Positions 13,446 to 42,115 of a stretch of 64,000 nt of DNA are shown here, in pieces. Position 1 is the stretch's first letter; each line of letters starts with the position of its first letter. Below the pieces are notes generated by a model that worked only from the letters and a program-made list of their open reading frames with translations, was not told the origin of the DNA and did not search any database. Source of the stretch: Amoebidium appalachense (Eukaryota; Ichthyosporea); contig CAVNZM010000016.1 in assembly GCA_963693365.1 (NCBI GenBank), positions 1,674,001 through 1,738,000 of the forward strand, read 5' to 3'. Both the position numbers and the translations under genes were made by a program.

Positions 13446-13903
13446 GGGGGGGGGATGGGGGGCAGAAGGGAGGGGTAGCAGAAGGAGGCACGTGAGCAGA
13501 AACATCTACCGCATAATCACATTTGGTCAGTAGCTACCATCCTGCAAGCCCTCGTTTTTGCCCCTTCACTCCCCACCCATTTCACACACGCACGCACACA
13601 CGCAAGCACGTGCGCGCGCCCACCCACCCACACGCACGCACGCTTAATAATTTCCGGCCTGTTTAGGTACAGTAGTCTTGTGTTTTTCTGTAGGAATTCA
13701 GCTCTATGCTGAATATCGACAAAAAGTCGACCCCAGCTTCCAGTTGCATTAATGCCCCCCCCCCCCCCCCCCCCCCCCCCCCGTTTAGGGGGACAATATG
13801 TCGAGTTTTTTTGGCTGCACAAAACATGCTAGAAACTCAACAAAACACGAAAACGTGTTATTCATATTACTATGCTATCATGGCCATTGAGCAAAAAAAC
13901 TAG
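12258..13903 (+). CDS. Cysteine-rich CXC-like protein (5' incomplete, spliced)
   Basis: Three exons join in phase: 12258-12351, 12832-13190 and 13694-13903 (stop TAG 13901-13903), 220 residues without an upstream start. Exon 1 is basic (ALDRRAAAKRWATLLPHQRG). Exon 2 holds a Cys cluster: GGCSCG, a spacer, CGGSGNCG, RPCAKQGAGCTTLCDCGDKC, then a basic stretch ending in KRGKRKS. Spacing of the CxC pairs resembles CXC domains (tesmin/MSL2/transposase-associated), which bind zinc and often DNA; this is family inference. Exon 3 reads through a C tract as poly-proline, so its frame depends on exact tract length. A second long open frame overlaps exon 2 but lacks the Cys pattern. No start codon was found, so earlier exons probably exist. 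A nuclear DNA-binding or transposon-derived protein are both possible. Confidence 0.45.
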
Positions 13904-14128
13904 CAGCGAAATCCCCACTGACACGATTACCTCGACCTTCAGCGCAACTTGGCATTAAATTTTCGGAATCCCGGTGCAAAAATCGCCTGTGACACCACCC
14001 GAGACCACTCTCTCAGCAGCAGGCTCCCTGAGACTTGCTCTTTCCTTCTCCTCCCGTCCCCTCCCTCTTCGAATCCTCCCCCTCCCCTAGTCTTTTCCCC
14101 ATCCCCTTTCCCCGGGCCCCTTCTTGCT

Positions 14129-14160
<32 letters not shown>

Positions 14161-14307
14161 TTCCAAAAACAAAAACAAAAAACAAAAAAAAACACTCACA
14201 CAACCAGTAATGCCCGTGGCACCCGTTGCCCCCACAACAATACACCGGCCACCGTGGTATAGACACCTATTCTCTCTCTCTCTCTCTCTCTCCCCCTCTC
14301 CCCCTCT

Positions 14308-14362
<55 letters not shown>

Positions 14363-14390
14363 CCCCCCCCCCCCCCCCCCCCCCCCCTCA

Positions 14391-14423
<33 letters not shown>

Positions 14424-14816
14424 CCCCCCCCCCCCCCCCCCCCCCCCCCCTACCCCCCTCCCCCCCCTTCCCCCCTCAAAACATACACAGTGTCACCCCA
14501 CACCGGCACCACTGCGACACACGTGTGTACACATATAGCCCATTCACTTGCAAAAACTTTAAAATTTAAATTTTTTAAAAAGGAATAAAAAAAAAAGAAC
14601 AAGCCACCTCCCCCTCCCTGTTACACTCCCACCATGACACACACACACACACACACACACCCCACACACACAGACCTTCACATTGAAAGCAGAATAATGC
14701 TGCATATGCATCTTCTCGAATTTCACACTGGCTGCGTGCATGAGCAGATTTACTCGGCCAATATGGTTGAGCCCGGGCGTGTGTGTGTGTACATGTGTGT
14801 GTGTGCACATGTGTTT

Positions 14817-14869
<53 letters not shown>

Positions 14870-15363
14870 GCACAGGGGGTGGGGGGAGGGGGAGAGAGGA
14901 AATTTTTGGAAGATATGCATATGCGATCATTCCAATCGGAATCGCATTTGGGCTTGAATCAACATGACACTTCTGAGTTAGGCAAGCTGCTATACATTTC
15001 CATGGTGACTTTCAGCTATGGTAATGGTTGGGCGGCCATATATGCTTAAGACTCCAAATTGTGCAAATCGGCTACAAACGGGCCACTTACAAATGCCAGC
15101 ACGGACGCTTCACTTGAAGTTGCACAGGCTTTAAAGTTTCGACCGTGAACGTGCCGGGGATGGCCGCCCAGGTGAGCAGGGCTGGATCATGCCATCCTAA
15201 TCATCCAAAAAATTTAAAATTGATTGTGGGACAAAACAACTCATCAATGACATGGCTCGATGATTGTACCGGGCAGCATTTAAGATTAGTTTGTGGGGCC
15301 CAAGTCCTCCCACCCACACACGCGCACACATGTCCACACACACACACACACACACACACACCG

Positions 15364-15448
<85 letters not shown>

Positions 15449-15723
15449 GTGGCCAACCCCCTCGGGGTAAATAACTGTTACACAATTGTAAGGAAGGCAC
15501 GATCACAACATGGCATAGCAAGTTTTTAGTAGACGTTGACTGAGAATTAGTATTCGTAACCGAGTACAAGTATACGGTATAAATCATGATCTTCCGGACA
15601 ATCCAAACTGGCCCAAGATTGAGATTACATAAAAACCAGGATTTCAGCCTTTTCCCCCTTTTCTTAAGCTCTCTTTTCTTTTCTTTTCTCTTTTCTTTTT
15701 CTTTTTTTTCTTTTTTTTTTTTT

Positions 15724-15790
<67 letters not shown>

Positions 15791-16652
15791 ACCTGGAGCA
15801 CCAGGGCCAGTGACCCTACATCCGGTGCACGTGACAGATACGCCAGCCTGAGGCCAGAACCTCCACCACAATAGGCACACTATTGTAAAATGGCACCGTG
15901 ATTAATTTGAGTCTTATTAGTTATTACTCAAGGACTTTATATCCCCTTCTAATCAGCCCCAGCGGCCCCATGGAAGCTACAACCTTCATTTTTAAATTAC
16001 AGTCTTGAAGTTCCACCACGGAAAAGGCCCGCCGGCATGGTGTGTCCTCCTGCAGCTATTAGCGATTTGCTAAATCTTAGTAAACGGTTTGTCACTGCTG
16101 CATCATATGTCGCTGTGGATTTTGGACACGGTACCGGTGTACGGGCGTGTTCCCCTGCACATATCCTAGGCCTGAATGGGTGTCACAGAGTGCCATGAGC
16201 CAGGTGAATGTGCCATCAACATGATCAACGTTCCTCTAACCCCAATACAGTCACGCCTGCAGGCTAAAACAACCCTTCGTTTCCCCCCTCGCGGGTTGTT
16301 CTATATAAAGGTAGGTCTATCGTAGGCCATTGCGCAAACGTAGTAGTATGATAGTTGGAAAGCCACCATGGCCGGCTAGCAACTGCCAGATGGAGGTATA
16401 GAGTGATCAAGAAAAACACAATTTTTCTTGAAAGAGGAAAAAAAAGGGGAGGAAGCCCCATGAGCACACCGCACGCAGCTAACATTTAAATGGATAGCAT
16501 TCGCTCATGTGCCTGCTCCAGCACGGGCTGGGCTGTCACTACACTGCATAAGCACCACTGGCTACATGGAGACAGTGCTTTGCGATAAATAAAGAAGAAA
16601 AAGAAGGATGGCGAGGTCGGGGATCGAATGTTTTTTTTTTCTTTTTTTTTCT

Positions 16653-16700
<48 letters not shown>

Positions 16701-17334
16701 GCAGGGGTTGCTCTATCTAAGGGTAGTTTCAATACAGGGTTGTTCTATCCCAGGCGGTACTGTACGGCTTGCACTGGAAGGGGATGTGTACGTAGGAGGG
16801 TAGGGTAGGGTAGGATAGGTGTGTATGTATGTGTGTGTGTGTGTTGGGGCGGGGCGAGCGGGCGGCGGCGGAGGGAGGGAGGGGGGAGAATGCAGAAAGC
16901 AGGAAGCACAGAAGCGTATGCATGTAAAACGACTTGCACAGAGCCAGCCATCCGTCTGGTTGAACATATCCCTCTACAACAGATGGGCCCCGGCTGAGCG
17001 TGTGCATGAATGCATGGCGTATTCTGTGGACGGCCCAGGGATTCATACGCAGGGGTTTTAAGTCCACGTTTAAGCTCACCAATATGCTCTTGATGGCAAT
17101 TTATTCATCGAACATCGCAAACCTGTTGCTGGACAATGTGATATACACAGTGTGCTATGTGTCTGTGTGCATACTCGCAAAAGGGCCACATTGTGGCCGG
17201 TCATACATTTACATACGGGACAATATTCACACCGCCACGCAGCCCTCCTTCGCACGGCACGGCCTGTGACTGGCTGCTAGTCACGTGGCAAGTTGGGCGC
17301 TGGCTGCTTATTGGTTGGGGGTCATGCCTGGAAT
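13904..17334. other. Intergenic stretch rich in microsatellites
   Basis: Holds a (CT)n/poly-C block (about 14271-14450), poly-G (14830-14867 and 15734-15785), a long (CA)n run (15372-15446) and poly-G near 16684. The remaining unique sequence gave no exon chain or recognisable domain on either strand. The HSP10 3' end lies at its right border. Confidence 0.6.
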
Positions 17335-19570
17335 TTACTTGGAGAAGATACCGAGGAGGTCGCTGTCCCTGAAGAGCTGGTACTCCTGTGGTGGTCGGGC
17401 GAATGTGTGTATTAGTAGACTGGTAGTGACTAAATGACAGTTTTTTTAAGCATTGGCGGGGGGGGGGGGGGGGGGGGGGGGGGGATGCAAAGAGATGGCG
17501 GCCGCCATAATGAGCCCTGCCAAGGTGGGTAGGTGGGGGGGGGGGGGGGGGGGGGGGGGGGGTTTGAATGCGGAACACAGTACGAAGTACGCATACACGA
17601 TGAGAAGCATGGTGCAGGACACATGCAAAGGCAAACATTCAAGTATGCAACATCAGCCGTGCGCACAGTATGCGTCATAAGCAGAGCCCATCCTCAGGGA
17701 GGGCCCAGGGGGGGGGGGGGGGGGGGGGGAATCGGGGGGAGGCAGAAAGAGAGACACAAAATTTGATGTAATGTAGTAAAGGCCCATCCACAACACGCAT
17801 ACTTTACTAGATAAACAAAAACGCGTGCTATTCCCAAGGAGAGCGAAGCTGCCCCACTGCCATACGAGACCCACCTTATCATCCAGCTTGATGGCGCTGC
17901 CGCCATACTCGGGCAGAAGGACGGTGTCGCCCACCTGCACGCTGATGGGGATAACCTCACCGGCCTAGTAGTGGGAACAGAGTGTCAGTATGGGTGAAAA
18001 TTCAGTGTGGGACGGCCTAAGGGTGGGGAATGACAATAAAAAAGGGTTGCACAAAGTCAAAAGCATGTTTGCATAAAGGGGGAAGGGTGTGGTTAGGTGT
18101 TTGAAGGGGCGAAAGGGAAGGGGGAGGGGGGGGGGGGGCAACGGGGAACAGAGGGTTCGAACGTGGGCACTGTTTCACAGGAGAATATTGAGCAAACAAG
18201 AGCACTGGAAGTTGGAGGGCTTGAGGACACCCCGGGGGGGGGGGGGGGGGGGACGGCAGTTCTCATATCAGATTGAAGACTGAATAAGTCAACACGGTCT
18301 TTTCAGACAGCAGTTGGACTATAAAAATAGTAATCATCATTGAGAACATGGCACGCCCCCTCAAGGAGGAGACCAGTGCTTGAATACGGCCGGTGGGGTG
18401 GGGGCATGGGGAGGGGGGGGAAGAGAGGGGGGAGGACAGAAATGAAGGGGGACGTGGGAAAGAAAAGGAGGCATTTTGATAGAAAGAAAGAAAGGGGAGG
18501 GTTGTTGAATTGTTACCTGAGTGCGGCCACCGGGGCCGACGGCAACGACTGTGCCCTCGTTTGCCCTGGACTGGGCCTTCTCGGGGAGGATCACACCACC
18601 CTTTGTCCTCTGTGAAGAAAAAGAGGGACCTTAGCACCGATGCAAGTCGATCCGATGTGCAACCACAGGGGCACAGAGACGAGCAGACGAGAAGGGAAAC
18701 AGAAGGGGTAGGTGGGGTTGCACGGGGTGTGGAGGATATGAAAGAACTGACACTACGAATGAAATGGTGCAAGCGAACGGGAATTAGAAAAGAAAACAAA
18801 GCTTTGAACGAAGAACTACGATTAAAACGCCTAGGTGGGGGACCGGGGACCGGAGAAGGGAGGGAGGGAGGGGGGGGGGGGGGGAAGAAAGGCTTACAAG
18901 CACAATGTAGAGGAAGACGATAGCTACCGAGTGACACACACGAGTGGTGGAATTAGTTGTGGTAGTACCACCACTCGTGGAATAGTTGTGGTGGTCGTTT
19001 TCAAGGGGGAGGGGAGGGGGGGGGGGGGGAGCAGGTGATGAATAAGCCGAAGGGATACCCACTGTCTCAGCAGCCACGCGCTGGATGAGGACCCGGTCGA
19101 ACAGAGGGCGGAAGCGAGCAACGGCAGACTGCAGGAAAGGCTTGTTAGGAGGTGTTTTATTCCTTATGTCATCATCCCCCTTCCTCCCCTTCGGCCCACC
19201 ATCACAGCATGGCCACACCCTCAGTTCCCTGCAACAACCCCTTCCCCCCCCCCCCTCCCCTTCCCCCAACCCCTTATCCACACACGAAAGCGCCCCTCCT
19301 GCCCCTCCTCTAAGTAAATCCTAATCAACTCTTTATGCTCCCACTACCTTTGCATCTATTAAATATTGCACTCCCTCACCTCCCACATTCCTTCTCATTT
19401 ACACACAACCCACCAACGTGCACACACTACAACTCCATCTCTCCCACCCTTCTTTTCTGAGCACACAGCCTCCACAACCCCATGCGCATCGAGACGACCA
19501 CTGCTGGCCATAAAACTACATAAAGGTCGTCAGTGAACAGAAACAGTAAAAGGGTCAAGAATCGTACCAT
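17335..19570 (-). CDS. HSPE1: Mitochondrial 10 kDa chaperonin (HSP10/GroES family), complete, five exons
   Basis: Co-chaperonin that caps the HSP60 barrel in the mitochondrial matrix. Coding exons on the minus strand are 19570-19568 (ATG only), 19128-19063, 18609-18517, 17964-17875 and 17385-17335, giving 100 residues. It reads M, then SAVARFRPLFDRVLIQRVAA, the mobile-loop region TKGGVILPEKAQS, GTVVAVGPGG, VGDTVLLPEYGGSAIKLDDK and a final EYQLFRDSDLLGIFSK. Length and order match eukaryotic HSP10 (about 102 residues). All exon phases are zero. The start is inferred: an ATG followed at once by GTACGA, a good donor, lies upstream of the exon that begins at residue 2. As usual for HSP10, there is no long cleavable presequence. 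Divergent from HSP60, whose start is 1.7 kb away. Confidence 0.93.
17571..17708 (-). repeat. Dispersed intronic repeat, copy in HSP10 intron
   Basis: Read on the minus strand it carries GAGGATGGGCTCTGCTTAT, a diverged middle and GCGTACTTCGTACTG, then runs into poly-C at the HSP10-sense 3' side. It is sense to HSP10. Confidence 0.75.
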
Positions 19571-27784
<8,214 letters not shown>

Positions 27785-29469
27785 ATGATTGTATATAGTA
27801 ACTGTGTACATGTGTGTGTGTGTGTGGTGGGATAGTGTTTGGAATGCTTGTTGGCTTGCGTGTTGTGGAAACATGCAGCGGGGCTGGCAAGTGGGTGAAT
27901 GTGGTTAATGAGAGAATGTGAACTTGAACACACGTGGCATAGATCACTTGCAAGCATTCACCATAAAACACATACATATGTAGGCACACAACACCCATAC
28001 ACCGTCGTTTATATCACAACATATAAGACGTGCGAATGGCCATGTGTTTTAAACGACAAGCTAACACACCCATATACCCTCCCTGTCGCACACCCGTTTT
28101 ACGGGAATATTTTTAGAGCTAATTCTGTCAGCCTTAACGTGTTGATTGGGTGGGTGCTATGGGGACTTTGAATGTGGCGGTATTCTGATTGTAATTTCTG
28201 GTGCGGGGGCTCCCGGCTGGGTCTCCGGGGGCCGGCTCCCCGTCTCTGTGCATGTCTGGCGCGGGCGTGCTGTGCTGATAAAGTATATGATGACTCAATG
28301 ATGTGAAAGTTACCACTGCGGGGCCCAGCAAATGCTGCATACCAATCCCTCTCCTCTCCTCTCCTCCCCCTTTCCCCTCCCCCCAATAGTGCACACACAA
28401 AAAGACAAAGTGCAATGATCCCGCCATGCATTTCATTCCCTTGCCCCCCCCCCCCCCCAAAAAAAAAAAAACAAAAAAAACCACCACCACCACACGCACA
28501 CACACACATGTACACCGTGACCACACCCACACAAACTGCACACCCATGGTTCACCCTCCATGACCACAAGGCCACACGGTGCGACCTACTCCTAAATGCA
28601 ACGTGCCGGCAATTGCAACGAGCTCGAGCTCAGCACACGTGTACACACGCATCAACAGTATTAATATTCCGACCTGCGGCATGTAAGTATATTCCGTGCC
28701 TGTCTATGTGGTGTGTGTGTAGCTTGTGCTGACACAAGAGTAACAATCGTCAGAAGAGCCAATTCCAATTTTTCTTTTCTGGGCATTTTTATTGACTACG
28801 TACTCCTGGCTTATACGACATAAAATTTCGCACCCAGAGCTGCACTATTATGAATATTGTGCCCGCTTGCACGGTGTATTGACGTATATAATATAGTTGG
28901 TCACATAAGGGCACACACAGTGTTTATGCAGTCACTTGGAGAGAGATTGGTATGTAGCCGCACGTGTGATACAATTCGAAAACGATGCTATTACTGACAG
29001 TAGCTAACCTCTATGCCTAAGGATATCGATATGCATTTTCTTTTTCGTAATGCTCTAGATCTAGGTATGACTGCAGGTTGTAAAACTTGGTGCATATCTG
29101 CATCCGTTTAACAAACCTTCAAGACATTCGATGTCCTAAATATGTTATCTGTGTATACTAGTACTATCGAGAGCCCGAATGATCGAAGTAACTACACCAT
29201 CTAAGAGCCCGATTGATCGAAGTAACTACACTATCTAAACGCTTCATAGTAGAAATATCCCATGTCAACAATATCGTATCCTATTGCATGCTAATTTCAA
29301 TCAACATCCTAAACCCAACAAAGCCGTGCATAATCTATAAACTACCACCGTATATACACGAGCTTGCATACGCAGTGTGCACCACTTAGCTAGTATCATC
29401 AACGCACAAACCTGACGTATAGGCCAAGACCTAGTGTAGCGTAAAAACGTAGATTTGGTGTTGAAATTT
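27785..29469. other. Convergent intergenic region between HSP60 and the MAP gene
   Basis: Holds the 3' ends of two convergent genes. The left half contains a C tract followed by A-rich sequence (28445-28480). The right half, 28740-29460, is AT-rich and free of long microsatellites. It contains a perfect-length tandem duplication at 29171-29238. No gene is supported. Confidence 0.6.
29171..29238. repeat. 34-bp tandem duplication
   Basis: Two adjacent 34-bp units, 29171-29204 and 29205-29238, each starting GAGCCCGA and ending ATCTAA, differ at two positions. Confidence 0.9.
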
Positions 29470-37862
<8,393 letters not shown>

Positions 37863-39938
37863 AATTTAGTGTTATGTGGTAGAAATTATTCAACGCACGC
37901 TTACAGAGTTGGTTTTAAACAAATTATAATGTAAAGCATAATTATAATGTAAAGCATCAAAGATGCAGCGGTAGTGTAACGTATGAAAAGCTTGGGAAAT
38001 GAGGTTGACGGTTGGAGCGACTATTATGTTTCGCTGATGTTTCATTTTCAGTTTGTGAGGGAGTCTCGTTACCGCCTGGTTCGAGCCGTTTGTCTCCTTA
38101 TACCAGTTTATCCATGAAAATCGAAATCCGGTTTTCTTACAAAATCAGAATAATCAAAACAGAGACTTATACTGCTCTTTATTTTGGTATATATTTCAAA
38201 AAACACAAATCACTACCTCCAAAGGTTAAATTTAATATGTGTTTGAGTTTATTGGAGCTATATGTGTTCATAAAGTGTTAGAAAAAAAATAATGCAAATC
38301 TATGTATTTATTCATGTTGAAATTCTGCATCTCTGTTTCACTCAGGAGTCACGGCTATTGCCGCTATGTCGCATGCGCGATTGGCTAGTTCAAGCGATGT
38401 AAATATAACTGAAAATCAACTGCTCAAGTAACAGATCCATACGGATCCATACAGCAGAGCTTTTGGTTTTCGTAACAAATTTTTGTACAAATCTTTTGCA
38501 GAAACAAAAATATAAGCTCTATTAGGGAAGTGGTTTTATTGTTGTGGTTATATTGTGGATAGAGTTGAGCTCTTCAATCTTCCGGCCTCCGATATATATC
38601 GGTCTCACCGCCGGTAATTATAAAACGTACCGCGCTGAAAGAGTACATGTGTATAGGTATTATTTGTATCACACGAGCATAAAAAGATCATTAATATATG
38701 TTGGCATAAATATCCGACCCTATGTGTATATCCAGACCCGGGCCACCGAGCGCCGTGGCACAAGTTACAACTGAGAGTCAATAAACGAATCTGCCGGCTG
38801 GTAAGACCGTGCCAGTGACTTTCAACCAACCGGAGGTCGCCACCGCTCCCAACTACAATAACCCCAGTGGTAAAAGATGGGTAACTTATAAGTACACCCA
38901 ACTTTGAGGCGCTCAGCTTTTTTTTCCCCGGCACGCGACGGACCACTTCTGTTAGTAAAAAAGTTGCTTTTCACAGTGAAGAGCGCGCACATATAATTTT
39001 TGCGGTGTTTATGTTTGTTTTATTAATGTTTACTATAAGCGATCATCAAGGGGTAACGTGATCTAAACTAAGTTACCCATCTCGCAACTAGGTTACCCAT
39101 CACATTAGAGATTTTGGGCGGCGGCGGCGCCTTGGCAGCTGCGGATCCAGGGAGGCCAAAAAGCTGCCCGCGGAAGGGGAAAAAGGTGTCGCATTGCATA
39201 ATTTATTTTATACAATACCATATTCTCTTATTGCGCCTTAGTAATATATGTATTTTCTGTGCTCATAGAAATTTTCAGCTCTCTACGAAAATTTCAACTG
39301 TATAAATTTGTTGTTCTTTGCCGAGAGAACATGGGTAATTTAGTAAGTTTCCCATACTAGGATTGAGCAATAAAGGGTTTACACACTTTTTATTGCGTGG
39401 ACACTGCCGGAGGCCCAGCCACATTCGATTTCACGGGATAGGAGATGGGTCCGTGGTATGACACCCTCCCGACGCCGGGGATAAGGGAGGCCCAGGCCAC
39501 AGCCTGCACTAAGGGCCCCTCTCACATGCAAGTTTTTTCAACCGTTTTTGCCAAGCCGCGTTGGCCCGTCCAAAAAAACGGCAAGTGAACAGCCTTCTAA
39601 GAATATCGACCTTATTGGGACCTGCCACTATTGCACGGATGGGTGCGGGTACGCGTACAGACCGCGGCATGCCCGTGCGGTTCACAGTACTTTATAATAT
39701 TAATGAAGCATGGACAACCTGCATGCATCCAGACGACAATGACTTGCAAATGGTGCAGTATCATATGAACATGGCCTGTCGCCCCGGTGGTCATTGACAT
39801 AGGTTATGCACACACCATAGGTTTTTGGACTAAGCTTGAGCTGTACAATTGTGTAGCTTTGCCGAATGTAGAATGTGCTCATCGCTTCTGCAATGGGACA
39901 TGTAGCTAGAGCGTGTGCGTGTGTGTGGGTGGGTGGGG

Positions 39939-39970
<32 letters not shown>

Positions 39971-40370
39971 AGGGGGGTGAATTAAGGTAAATAGCTGCAA
40001 ATAATACGTTAAGTTAGTTGTCACAGGTATACAGCCGGAGGCTGGCGATCGATGGGCGAGTTCCCTTTCTCTCTCCCCAACCCCACCCCCCACCCCACCC
40101 CATCCCTTCCGGAGTCCCTGGGCCGTGAGCCCTGCAGCCGCAGGGTCTCCCCCCTTTTCGAGCACATGTCTACCCTACACATCCTACCCGCCTCCCCCCC
40201 CCCCCCCCCCCCCCCCCCTTCTCCGCCGGCGCCCCCAATTAATAACCCTCTCATGGCCCCACACCGTTTTAATCACGTCGTATGAGTCTGCGAGGCAAGT
40301 GGAGATTCTGGAATGAACTGCTGTGCATATGCATGTGCAGTGCCGGGGGGGGGGGGGGGGGGGGGGGGGG

Positions 40371-40402
<32 letters not shown>

Positions 40403-41942
40403 ATCATGGTTACGTCACAATATGTAGTAGTCACGTAATACCACTGTGACTTACTGTTACAACCCCCCTCCCCCCCCCCCCCCCCCCCCCCCTCCGGGAG
40501 CAACCCACACCATGAATCGAAGAGTCCTCCCCTCCTCCCCCTTCCCCTACACCCCCCCTTCAAGGCCCCCCTGGGCTGACGCATCACGCCCTGCCCTCGC
40601 TCCCCCCTCCCCTCCCCCCTCTTCTCCTCAGCGGCCTTGGGCACCCCCCCCCCCCCCCCCCTCCCCCGGGCACTCCCCTCAAACATGCAGATGCCGCCCA
40701 CCATGAAGAATACCCGTCAATAAAAATACGCTAGCGGCCAAGTCGCCTTTTTTCTTAAGAATATGCACTGCGGCCATTTTTGGGGATGTTCTTAATGGCA
40801 GACTGGCCGATAAATCATGCTGGATCATGCATCCGCATGCTCCCCCCACCCGGCCCCCTCCCCCCCCAACCCCCACTCCCCTGGCACCACACACACCCCC
40901 CCGAATGCCCCCCCCCCCCCCCCCCCCCCCGGAGTCCCGTGCACGTGCCATTAAGAATATGATAGCGGCCGCCCGAAAAGTTTAAGAATATGCACCGCAA
41001 CCACGTTTTATTTGAGGGGGTTCTTCATGGCGGACGGTATCTGTACAGTACATATGATATCGATTTCCGAGTATCTTTACGGTATTATTCCGTTCGCTTG
41101 ATTAAGCACCTGCTACAGGTGGGTTACAGTAACTCAGCGAGAAGATGATGATTTTTTTAATCTCCTCGGGTGCATAGGGCAAAGGGCCAACACCATTAGT
41201 ACCAGGCGGACCAGAGCCCTTTTCTGAAGAAAAATGATTTTTACGTGACAAGGCTTGTAACCCAGGGAGAATATCCTTCGTTGGCTATCCTATTGCACCG
41301 TGTAAATGGCATGAACAAAGCCTGGCGGTCGAGGCCTTTTAGTAGCACACCGCGGCCACACCATTCATGGGCATGCAAGGGCTTTTTTATTTAAAACCTC
41401 GAGTGCTCCCTTCACGACCTTGCCCCCCGTCAGCTTAATCATATTGAATCACTCTACTAGTATCAGATTCAAGTAACTAGAAAGTACTTTTGTGCTCGTG
41501 GCCACATACCAAATGATGAAGGCATGAACCGGCGGCAGCAACCACAATAGCCTTGTAACCTATTTTTTAGTTTTTTTAATTTTTCTTTTGCTGTATATCA
41601 GAGCATTATTGCTAACCAGAAGAGCCTACGATAATATATGGCATAAAATCATGATATATATTCGTAAACAGTTCTACGAGAATGGGAGCATGCATGCGCA
41701 CATGTGCCCAAGCAAACAAATACACACGCGCGCCCACGATCGCATGCTAAAATACACTGTTACACACACCATCACACCCACCGCCCTTAATTCACACACC
41801 GTCACGTGCATTAACACACACTATTGAGTCATAACTATTACTGGTCTAGGCCCTTATAGTCCTATTTTTCCGATTCGCCGGTACACGTGTGCTTAGCCTA
41901 CATTTTCCGTGCCTTGATACTTCTTTCCTTGCATCAACTTGA

Positions 41943-41991
<49 letters not shown>

Positions 41992-42079
41992 ACCGGCCCC
42001 GACGTCGACACTGGTCCGACGGCCATGGCATCTGGATCCGACCACGTAGATGTCGAGGATCCCCTCAGTTTTACCCCCC

Positions 42080-42115
<36 letters not shown>

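Noticed and set aside
12823-13533. Alternative 236-residue frame over the cysteine-rich exon
   Set aside because: It continues into G/C-tract intron sequence, has no motif, and does not use the splice phase shared by the flanking exons.
18150-18180. GGTTCGAAC, a tRNA T-loop-like string
   Set aside because: Flanking bases do not form a T-stem and no acceptor, D or anticodon arms are present.
39561-39797. 78-residue plus-strand frame in intergenic DNA
   Set aside because: No family recognised, no neighbouring exons or conserved motif; length is compatible with chance.
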